Assembly: GCA_964483405.1 (NCBI GenBank)
Contig: CAZABC010000059.1
Location: 1 to 8,756 of the forward strand
Reading direction: 5' to 3'
Length of the DNA stretch: 8,756 nt
Source: CAZABC01 sp964483405
GTDB taxonomy: Bacteria; Chloroflexota; Limnocylindria; Limnocylindrales; CSP1-4
This document shows, piece by piece, positions 1 through 6,323 of the stretch. Both the position numbers and the translations under genes were made by a program. The notes below the pieces were generated by a model that worked only from the letters and a program-made list of their open reading frames with translations, was not told the origin of the DNA and did no database searches. Every line of letters begins with the position of its first letter. The first letter of the stretch is position 1.

Positions 1-1580
1 ACGATCTCGTCATCGAGGTCGCGATCATCCGGCCGGGCCCGATCCAGGGCAACGCGGTCCACCCGTACCTGCGCCGTCGCCAGGGCCTCGAGCCGGTCGC
101 CTACCTCCACCCGTCGCTCGAGCCGGTCCTCCGCGAGACCCTCGGGGTCATCCTCTACCAGGAGCAGGTCATGCGGATCGCCATCGACGTCGCGGGGTTC
201 AGCCCGGCCGACTCGGACGGGTTCCGGCGGGCGATGGGCACCTGGCGCTCGAACCGGGAGATGGAGAAGCTGCACGCCCGGTTCGTCGGCGGCTGCATCG
301 AGCGGCAGGGGATGCCGGTCGAGGACGCGGAGGAGCTCTTCCGCCAGGTCGCGGCGTTCGCCTCGTTCGGGTTCGCCAAGAGCCACGCGGCCGCGTTCGC
401 CAGGACGGCGTACGAGTCGGCGTTCCTCAAGCTGTTCTACCCGGCGCAGCTCCTCGCCGCGCTCGTCAACGCCCAGCCGATGGGCTTCTACCCGGTCGAG
501 GTGCTCGCCAACGACGCGAAGCGCCACGGGGTCGCCGTGCTCCCGCTCGACATCAACGTCTCGGGCTACCGGACGACGACCGAGTGGGTCGGCCGGCCCG
601 GCTGGGCGCTCGCGGGCAGGGCCGGCGACGACGGCAGCCACGACGGCGACCCGGGTGAGCCGATCCCCGACGATGCCGGGATCGCGACCCGCCCACGACC
701 GGTCCGCTCGGCCGCCTGCGTCAACCCGACGGCCGAGGCCCGCGGGCGCTGGGCCGCCGAGAGCGCCGTCGGCTGGGGCGTCCGGCTCGGCCTCGGGCTG
801 GTGAAGGGGATCGGCGAGGAGCATGCCGAGCGGCTCGACGACGAGCTCGCCCGGGGTCCGTACGCCGATCTCGCCGACGTGGTCGAGCGGACCGGGCTCG
901 GCGAGGAGGTCGTCGAGCGGCTCATCCGGGCCGGCGCGCTCGACTCGCTCGGGCGCCCGCGGCGCGAGCTCCTCTGGCAGCTCCGCGAGGTGGCGGGGGC
1001 GAGCCGGGGCAGGCTGGACGGCCGCCGGCTGCGGACCGCCGAGCGGGCCTCGAAGCGGGCGGCGGGCCGGCCGATGGACCTCCGGCTGCCACCGACCGAC
1101 GCCCCACCGCTGCCGCCGGTCGGGGAGGCGGAGCGGCTCGGCGATGCGTACGCCGTCATCGGGCTCGACGCTCGCGACCAGGTCATCGGCCTGTTCCGAC
1201 CGGCGCTCGATCGGCTCGGGGCGATCGCGGCGGCGGACCTCGCGGCCCGGCGACCGGGTCCGGTCCGGCTCGGCGGGCTGGTGGTGACCCGGCAGCACCC
1301 GATGACGGCGAAGGGGACGGTCTTCCTCGCCCTCGAGGACGAGACCGGGATGGTGAACGTCACCCTCTGGCCGGACGCCTGGGCTCGCCTCCGCGGCATC
1401 GTCAGGCGGAACGCGCTCCTGCTCGTCGACGGGACGCTCCAGCAGGAGGGCGGGGTCGTCAACGTCGTCGCCCGCGACGTCCGGCCGCTCCCCGAGGCGA
1501 CGGCCGAGGTCGGCGGACCGGCGAGGCCGCCGGCCGGGGTCCGGTCGCTCGGCTACGCGGGGATGCGGCGGACGGGCTGA
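1..1580 (+). CDS. dnaE2: Error-prone DNA polymerase DnaE2 (ImuC), C-terminal half, cut by the left edge
   Basis: This is the C-terminal 525 residues of a C-family DNA polymerase alpha subunit of the error-prone DnaE2/ImuC type, which copies across damaged DNA, classically with ImuA and ImuB. The frame is open from base 3 to the TGA at 1578-1580. The polymerase core is clear: an IIRPGPIQG motif and HPYLRRR near the left edge, then LYQEQVM, FRRAMGTWR, FGFAKSHAAAFA and AQPMGFY. DnaE2 proteins have IQG and QPMGFY where replicative DnaE differs. A helix-hairpin-helix region follows (GLVKGIGEEHAERL, about residues 262-320 of the fragment), then a C-terminal OB fold with TAKGTVFLALEDETG and NVTLWP (about 420-505). 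The catalytic aspartates and PHP domain lie upstream, outside the window; full-length family members are about 1000-1100 residues. An unusual low-complexity stretch of about 60 residues sits just before the helix-hairpin-helix region. DnaE2 rather than DnaE1 is well supported. Confidence 0.95.
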   Translation, partial: DLVIEVAIIRPGPIQGNAVHPYLRRRQGLEPVAYLHPSLEPVLRETLGVILYQEQVMRIAIDVAGFSPADSDGFRRAMGTWRSNREMEKLHARFVGGCIERQGMPVEDAEELFRQVAAFASFGFAKSHAAAFARTAYESAFLKLFYPAQLLAALVNAQPMGFYPVEVLANDAKRHGVAVLPLDINVSGYRTTTEWVGRPGWALAGRAGDDGSHDGDPGEPIPDDAGIATRPRPVRSAACVNPTAEARGRWAAESAVGWGVRLGLGLVKGIGEEHAERLDDELARGPYADLADVVERTGLGEEVVERLIRAGALDSLGRPRRELLWQLREVAGASRGRLDGRRLRTAERASKRAAGRPMDLRLPPTDAPPLPPVGEAERLGDAYAVIGLDARDQVIGLFRPALDRLGAIAAADLAARRPGPVRLGGLVVTRQHPMTAKGTVFLALEDETGMVNVTLWPDAWARLRGIVRRNALLLVDGTLQQEGGVVNVVARDVRPLPEATAEVGGPARPPAGVRSLGYAGMRRTG

Positions 1581-1622
1581 GCGCGACGAGCGACGCCGGA
1601 CGGCCCCGCGACGCCGATCAGG

Positions 1623-1662
1623 TCGGGGGTCGTTCGGCCCGAGCTTCCGACTCGACCCCCGA
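1623..1662. terminator. Inverted repeat between convergent genes, possible bidirectional terminator
   Basis: A perfect 10-bp inverted repeat, TCGGGGGTCG at 1623-1632 and CGACCCCCGA at 1653-1662, encloses a 20-base loop. It lies 42 bases after the dnaE2 stop and about 110 bases after the stop of the convergent membrane protein gene. Position and GC-rich stem suit a terminator shared by both genes, but there is no T-run on either side, so function is inferred. The rest of 1581-1771 shows no gene. Confidence 0.45.
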
Positions 1663-1771
1663 TGGTGGATGCGCCGCGGGGCACGTCCACCCGTTCCTTC
1701 GCCGGCGGACCGTCGGCGGATGGCGGCTCGGTACGGTCAGCCCGCGGGCGCCGGCCCGATCCGGCGAGGGC

Positions 1772-2455
1772 CTAGCGCCGGCCGGAGGGCTTCGACGTGC
1801 GGCGCGGCGGGTTCGGGCTCGCGCTCCGCAGGAAGCGCCGGTAGAAGCCGGCGAAGGCCCCCACGGCGAGGCCGAGCGTCGGCGAGACGGCGAACGAGAA
1901 GATGATCGCGTCGCGCGCCTGTTCCGGGGTGACGCCGCCCGCCGTCGTGCCGGCCGCCGTCGAGTCGGGGTAGAGCAGGGCGACCACGGCGAAGACGATC
2001 GAGCAGGCGAGGCCGACGAGGCCGCCGACGAGCCACGACGCCCGCGGGGCGAGGAGGCCGCCAAGGAACGACGACGCCAGCGGCGGCGGGACGACGAGGG
2101 CCTGGAAGGCCAGCACGGCGAGGATGTTCGACGTGTCCCCGAGGTAGTAGAAGAGCCCGCCGGCCGCGATCGCGAGCCCGACCGGGACGATCAGCGCCTT
2201 GGACCGGAGGGCGATGTCGGGCAGCGCCCGGAGGTCGCCCCGGACGTCGGCCGGCTGGATCGCGGCCCGCATCGAGGAGAAGACGCCGGGGCGTGCCGGC
2301 GGAGCCGAGCTCGAGGGACCCGACCGGGTGTTCGGGGCCGAGGACCGGGTCGGGCGGGCGGCCGCCGGGATGTCCTTCTCGAGCTCCTCGGTCGCGACGG
2401 CCTGGCGGTACCGGCGACGAGCATCGGCGCGGTCGGTGCGCTTGGCGCGGGCCAC
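1772..2455 (-). CDS. Conserved-looking four-helix membrane protein of unknown function
   Basis: I do not recognise this 227-residue protein. The frame continues open upstream to 2887, but the start is placed at the GTG at 2455 because a complete AAGGAGG lies six bases before it and because upstream residues are Arg/Pro/Ser-rich like non-coding high-GC frames. The N-terminus is strongly basic (MARAKRTDRADARRRYRQ), followed by an Ala/Pro/Ser-rich linker to about residue 60. Four hydrophobic segments follow at about 86-105, 111-135, 140-162 and 183-205, with FYYLGDTSN between the first two. A loop of about 20 residues with PDSTAAGTTAGG separates helices 3 and 4, and the tail is basic (YRRFLR to the end). 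Both termini are probably cytoplasmic. It has one Cys, in helix 3, and no visible catalytic motif. It is divergent from the large surface protein and convergent with dnaE2, and the stop is TAG at 1772-1774. Confidence 0.8.
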   Translation of the reverse strand: MARAKRTDRADARRRYRQAVATEELEKDIPAAARPTRSSAPNTRSGPSSSAPPARPGVFSSMRAAIQPADVRGDLRALPDIALRSKALIVPVGLAIAAGGLFYYLGDTSNILAVLAFQALVVPPPLASSFLGGLLAPRASWLVGGLVGLACSIVFAVVALLYPDSTAAGTTAGGVTPEQARDAIIFSFAVSPTLGLAVGAFAGFYRRFLRSASPNPPRRTSKPSGRR

Positions 2456-2461
2456 GGCGGG

Positions 2462-2468
2462 CCTCCTT
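2462..2468 (-). promoter_or_regulatory. Ribosome binding site deciding the GTG start of the membrane protein
   Basis: On the minus strand the sequence reads AAGGAGG, then six bases, then GTG at 2455. This is a near-perfect Shine-Dalgarno match at optimal spacing, and it fixes the start well inside the longer open frame that extends to 2887. Confidence 0.8.
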
Positions 2469-2648
2469 GGTCGTGGTCGGCCGCGGCCCGGGGTCGGTCG
2501 GGTGGTCGACGGCGCCGAATCGTAGTCGAACTGCGACCCACCCATCGGTCGAGCCCGGATACGTGGCAGTGAAGCGGCAGCTGGTACAACGTCGACGGTC
2601 CGCCACGCGCATCGTCCGACCCGCCGGTCGCCCGCCGGGAGGTCGCTC
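2469..2648. other. Divergent intergenic region
   Basis: This stretch separates the divergent membrane protein and surface protein genes and must hold the start signals of both. On the plus strand GGGAGG at 2637-2642, six bases before the ATG at 2649, is the ribosome binding site of the surface protein gene. Weak -10-like strings are present: TACAAC at 2585-2590 on the plus strand, and TACGAT, the complement of 2519-2524, on the minus strand. Neither has a convincing -35 at the right distance, so I do not call a promoter. No open frame here looks coding. Confidence 0.5.
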
Positions 2649-5600
2649 ATGGATCGTGCCCGGCGGGCCGGGTGGGTCACCCTGGCCGTCTTCGTCCTGT
2701 TCGCCATCGCCGTCGCCTCGGCGCCGGGGGCACCGCCCCGGACGCTCGGCGCGATCGACCGCGTCGCGATCGTCGGCTGGCCGCCGTCGAGCGGCCTGCT
2801 CGTCGGGGAGGTCGTCACCGGCGGCGCGTCCGCCTCGGACGAGTGGGTCGAGCTGGCGAACGGCGGCCCGATCGCGGCCGACCTCACGGGGCTCGAGCTC
2901 GTCTACGTCACCGCGTCCGGCGGGACCGTGACCCGCAAGGCGACCTGGTCGACGTCGACCCTCGTGCCCCCCGGTGGCCGGTACCTGCTGGCCAACGCCG
3001 CCGGGATCCATGCCGGCGCCGCGGACGCGACCTACTCGACCGGGTTCGCCGCGACCGGTGGGGCGCTCGTCCTCCGGCCGGTCGGCGGCACGCCGATCGA
3101 TGCGGTCGGGTGGGGCGACGCGACGAACGCCTTCGTCGAGGGCGTCGCTGCCCCGCCGCCGCCGGCCGGGTCGAGCATCGAGCGCCGACTGGCCGACGCC
3201 GGATGGCCGCCGGTCGATACGAACGACAACGCCGCCGACTTCGCGGTCCTCGCCGCGCCGGTGCCGCAGGGCCTCGCCACCGGACCATGGCCGTCGCCGA
3301 GTCCGGTCCCGAGCCCGAGCCCGGAGCCGTCGGCGACGCCCGAGCCATCGACGACGCCGGAGCCCTCGCCGGACCCGAGCCCGGCGCCGAGTGCCGAGCC
3401 CTCGCCCTCGCCCGATCCCACGTCGTCCCCGACGGCGGCGCCCAGCCCGTCTCCGTCGCCGAGCCCGTCCCCGTCGCCGAGCCCATCGCCCAGCCCGTCG
3501 CCCAGCCCGTCCCCGTCGCCGAGCCCGTCGGTCACCCCGCAGCCGGCGACGTCGATCGTCGTCGTCCGGGCGCTCGCCGACGGGGCGAGCGCGACCGTCG
3601 AGGGCGTCCTGACGACCGACCTCGGCGCGATCGACGCCGGCCGCGGCGGGTTCGTCCAGGACGGTACCGGCGGGATCGCCATCTACCTCGACTCGGTCCC
3701 CGTGGCGGCCGTCCCGGCCGGCTCGCTCGTCCGGCTGGCCGGTGAGGTCGACACCCGCTATGGGCTGCGGACGCTCCGGCTCGACCCGACGGCCCTGGCC
3801 GTCCTCGGCACGTCCCTGCTCCCGGCGCCGGTGGCGCGATCGACCGGCGGCGTCGGCGAGACCGACGAGGGTCTCCGTGTCTCCGTCGAAGGCATCGTCG
3901 TCGAGGCTCCGTCGTCGCTCGCCGACGGGATCGGCCTCGCTGTCGACGACGGCTCGGGTCCCGTCCGGGTCGTCGTCGGGCCGTCGGCCGCGGAGGGCCT
4001 GGGGTTCGCCCGCGGCGACCGGGTCGTGGCGACGGGACCGCTCGGCCAGCGCGACAGCACCGGCACGGGGCTCGAGGGCTACCGGGTCCATGCGACGCTC
4101 GCCGGCGAGGCCGTCGTCCGGCCCGCCGTCGATCCGAGCCCGAGCCCGAGCCCGGATCCCTCGCCGAGCGCGGGTCCGACGCCCAGCCCGACGCCCAGCC
4201 CGACGTCGAGCGCGGGTCCGACGCCCAGCCCATCGCCCGAGCCGAGCCCCGAGCCCTCGCCCTCGCCGGACCCGACGATCTCGATCGCGGAGGCGCGGCT
4301 CGCCCCGCTCGGATCGACGGTCCGCGTCTCCGGCGTCGTGACGGCCGAACCCGGCCGGCTCGGCAAGCCGCCGCTCATCCCGATCGAGGACGGCACCGCC
4401 GCGATCGTCGTCCATCTCCCGGAGGACGCGCCGGTGCCCGCCCGCGGCGATCGGATCGTCGTGACCGGGACGCTCGCGGCGCCGTACGGCCAGCTGGAGA
4501 TCCGGCCCGCGGCGGCGACGATCGCCATCGTCGAGCCGGACACGGAGCCGGAGCCGCTCGCGATCGCCGGCGCCGACCTCGGCGAGGCGCTCGAAGCGCG
4601 GGTCGTCGCGCTCTCGATCGAGGTGACGGCGGCCCCGCGGCGAGCCACGAGCGGCGACCTGACCGTCGACGGCGTCGACCCGGCCGGCGACCCGGTCCGA
4701 CTCATGGTCGACGGCTCCGTCGGGCTCGACCGGTCGTCGATCGAGCGCGGCGGGCGGTACCGGATCGTCGGGATCGTCGGCCAGCGATCGTCGCGCACCG
4801 GGACCCTCGACGGATACCGCGTCTGGCTGCGGGACGCCGCCGACCTCGATCCGATCGCCGACCCGGGGGCGTCGCCATCGCCGAGTCCCTCGCCCACGCC
4901 GGGCCCATCGGCGTCGCCCTCCGCGTCGCCGTCGGCGTCGCCGGCCGACACCCCGGCGGTCCTGCCCATCGGCGGCGCGCTCGCGATCGCCGACCGCCCG
5001 GTCGCGGTCGAGGGCGTCGTCACCGTGGATCCGGCGCTGCTCGACACGTCCGGCCGGCGGGTCGTCGTCCAGGACCCGACCGGCGCGGTCGAGGTCCTCC
5101 TGCCCGCGCCTGCCGCGATCCGCGTCGGCGACCGTCTCCGCGTCAGCGGCGTCGTCGGGACGGCCTACGGGGCACCGCGGCTCCGCGCCACGTCCGCCAT
5201 CGTGGTCGGCCGCACGGCCGTGCCGCGGCCGGCGGTCATCACCGGGCCACCGCCGGCCTCGCTCGAGTGGCGCCTCGTCGTCGTCCGGGGGGTCGTGGCC
5301 GACGTGCAGAAGCTCGGCGACCGCTGGCGAGCGGAGCTCGGGTCGGCGAGCGGTAGCCTGCCGATCGCCGGGCTCGCAGGCGCCGCGATCGATGCGGGTC
5401 GCCTCCCGGAGGGCGCGACCGTCGAGGTGACCGGCATCGTCCGGCGCCCCTACCCGACCGCGACCGACCGTCGGCTCGCCGTCCTCCCGCGCTCGAGTGC
5501 GGACGTGCGGGTCCTGGCGCTCGCCGCTGGCTCGGGCGGGACGGGCGGCGGAGGGGCCGGCAGCGGGAGTGGCGGCAGCGGCCCGAGCGGCGGCGCGGGC

Positions 5601-6248
5601 GTGGTCGGCACCGCCGGCGGGGCGACGGGGACGTCGGAAGGCGCCGCCGGCGGTCCCCCGGAGGTCGATCTCGGAGCCCTCGCCGAGCATCGCGGCGCGC
5701 TGGTCCGGGTCGGCGGCGTCATCGTCGAGCCGACCGCGGACGGCGCGCTCGTCGACGACGGCACGGCGGTCGCGCGGCTCGTCCTGCGCGGCCCGGCGCT
5801 CGATCGGCTCGCCGACCTGCGGAGCGGCGATGCGATCGCCGCGGTCGGGCGGGTCGAGGCGGCGCCGGACGGCGACCGGGTCGTCGTCGACGACCCGGCG
5901 GGGATCGTCCTGGCCGGGATCGGGGCGACCGGACCCGGCGATGGGGGCGCCTCGCCGTCGCCGCCGCCGAACCGGAGCGACGAGCCGGACGACGCCGTCA
6001 TCGGTGCGCCGACCGGGGCCGGGATCCCGGGCGGCGGAGCCAGGCTCGGAGCGGCGGCGGGCGAAGCGCCGTCGGGCGCCGCGGGAGCGGCCGGCATCGG
6101 CGTCCTCGCGGCGCTCGCGCTCGCCGTCGGAGGCGTCGCGGTCGGGGCCCGGCGGCTCCTCGAGCGGCGTCGCCTCGCGGCCCGCATCGCCGCCCGATTG
6201 GCCGCCTTCGGGCCCGCGGCGGGGGCGAGCACATCGGAAGCGAGTTGA
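2649..6248 (+). CDS. Large exported, membrane-anchored protein: lamin-tail-like domain plus seven OB-fold-like domains
   Basis: This 1199-residue protein is probably displayed outside the cell. Residues 1-25 form a signal peptide (basic MDRARR, hydrophobic core, ASA near 23-25). Residues about 50-207 resemble a lamin-tail domain (DEWVELANGG, LTGLEL, VPPGGRYLLA, DAVGWGD). A Pro/Ser/Glu linker (212-294) leads to OB-like domains 1 and 2 (about 301-392, 395-490), a second linker (495-543), domains 3 and 4 (544-630, 637-735), a third linker (738-770), domains 5 and 6 (771-855, 860-957), a Gly/Ser linker (959-1003) and domain 7 (1005-1090). A hydrophobic helix (about 1148-1170) precedes the Arg-rich tail RRLLERRR. 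OB calls rest on repeated patterns such as VxVxGVV, VQDGTGGIAIYL and GDRVVVTG. Lamin-tail and OB domains of this kind accompany secreted nucleases such as Bacillus YhcR, but no nuclease or protease motif is visible. By eye it has no Cys and three Lys. It has its own GGGAGG site. Binding to extracellular nucleic acid, or a structural surface role, is inference. Confidence 0.88.
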   Translation: MDRARRAGWVTLAVFVLFAIAVASAPGAPPRTLGAIDRVAIVGWPPSSGLLVGEVVTGGASASDEWVELANGGPIAADLTGLELVYVTASGGTVTRKATWSTSTLVPPGGRYLLANAAGIHAGAADATYSTGFAATGGALVLRPVGGTPIDAVGWGDATNAFVEGVAAPPPPAGSSIERRLADAGWPPVDTNDNAADFAVLAAPVPQGLATGPWPSPSPVPSPSPEPSATPEPSTTPEPSPDPSPAPSAEPSPSPDPTSSPTAAPSPSPSPSPSPSPSPSPSPSPSPSPSPSPSVTPQPATSIVVVRALADGASATVEGVLTTDLGAIDAGRGGFVQDGTGGIAIYLDSVPVAAVPAGSLVRLAGEVDTRYGLRTLRLDPTALAVLGTSLLPAPVARSTGGVGETDEGLRVSVEGIVVEAPSSLADGIGLAVDDGSGPVRVVVGPSAAEGLGFARGDRVVATGPLGQRDSTGTGLEGYRVHATLAGEAVVRPAVDPSPSPSPDPSPSAGPTPSPTPSPTSSAGPTPSPSPEPSPEPSPSPDPTISIAEARLAPLGSTVRVSGVVTAEPGRLGKPPLIPIEDGTAAIVVHLPEDAPVPARGDRIVVTGTLAAPYGQLEIRPAAATIAIVEPDTEPEPLAIAGADLGEALEARVVALSIEVTAAPRRATSGDLTVDGVDPAGDPVRLMVDGSVGLDRSSIERGGRYRIVGIVGQRSSRTGTLDGYRVWLRDAADLDPIADPGASPSPSPSPTPGPSASPSASPSASPADTPAVLPIGGALAIADRPVAVEGVVTVDPALLDTSGRRVVVQDPTGAVEVLLPAPAAIRVGDRLRVSGVVGTAYGAPRLRATSAIVVGRTAVPRPAVITGPPPASLEWRLVVVRGVVADVQKLGDRWRAELGSASGSLPIAGLAGAAIDAGRLPEGATVEVTGIVRRPYPTATDRRLAVLPRSSADVRVLALAAGSGGTGGGGAGSGSGGSGPSGGAGVVGTAGGATGTSEGAAGGPPEVDLGALAEHRGALVRVGGVIVEPTADGALVDDGTAVARLVLRGPALDRLADLRSGDAIAAVGRVEAAPDGDRVVVDDPAGIVLAGIGATGPGDGGASPSPPPNRSDEPDDAVIGAPTGAGIPGGGARLGAAAGEAPSGAAGAAGIGVLAALALAVGGVAVGARRLLERRRLAARIAARLAAFGPAAGASTSEAS
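3441..3530 (+). repeat. Tandem Pro-Ser codon repeat in the first linker
   Basis: Fifteen uninterrupted Pro-Ser dipeptides (90 bases) lie inside the first linker of the surface protein, flanked by looser Pro/Ser/Glu/Thr sequence from about 3291. The DNA is built from units of 18 bases (Pro-AGC, Pro-TCY, Pro-TCG) and 12 bases (Pro-AGC, Pro-TCG), so serine codons alternate regularly between AGC and TCN. This suggests growth by slippage or unequal recombination of short units. The encoded segment should be an extended, rigid spacer. Confidence 0.85.
4165..4231 (+). repeat. 25-base direct repeat in the second linker
   Basis: A 25-base sequence occurs identically at 4165-4189 and 4207-4231, 42 bases apart in the same reading frame. 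Each copy encodes SAGPTPSP. Between them is a shorter PTPSPT repeat (acgcccagcccg units). It is an internal duplication within the Pro-rich linker between OB-like domains 2 and 3. Confidence 0.8.
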
Positions 6249-6274
6249 CGCTCGTTCGAACGGGGACCTATGCT
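6245..6274 (+). promoter_or_regulatory. Sigma-70-like promoter for the uridine phosphorylase gene, with a palindrome in the spacer
   Basis: TTGACG at 6245-6250 (5 of 6 matches to the -35 consensus) and TATGCT at 6269-6274 (4 of 6 matches to the -10 consensus) are 18 bases apart. The -35 overlaps the TGA stop of the surface protein gene. Transcription would begin near 6281, about 43 bases before the chosen start codon. The spacer holds a perfect 10-bp palindrome, CGTTCGAACG at 6253-6262, which could be a repressor site. Downstream, TTCGC at 6284-6288 and GCGAA at 6293-6297 can form a small hairpin in the leader. Confidence 0.55.
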
Positions 6275-6310
6275 CGCCCGAGTTTCGCGCCAGCGAAGCG
6301 TCGAGTGAGT

Positions 6311-6316
6311 GAGGGG
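6311..6316 (+). promoter_or_regulatory. Ribosome binding site favouring a TTG start for udp
   Basis: GAGGGG lies seven bases before the TTG at 6324. The alternative GTG at 6309 has no comparable site upstream, and this purine run would fall inside its coding sequence. Confidence 0.5.
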
Positions 6317-6323
6317 ATCGGTC

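Noticed and set aside
566..1462. Minus-strand frame of 298 codons within dnaE2
   Set aside because: Ser/Arg/Pro-rich without motifs, and opposite clear DnaE2 domains.
2456..2887. Upstream extension of the membrane protein frame
   Set aside because: The AAGGAGG six bases before the GTG at 2455 and the non-coding look of the extension favour the short form. The extension would also overlap the start of the divergent surface protein gene.
3441..3530. Tandem repeats as a CRISPR-like array
   Set aside because: Units are 12-18 bases, in frame, without spacers, and encode Pro-Ser; this is a protein linker.
2672..3745. Alternative plus-strand frame of 357 codons inside the surface protein gene
   Set aside because: Arg/Gly-rich shadow kept open by the repeated GC-rich codons. 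It has no signal or domain.
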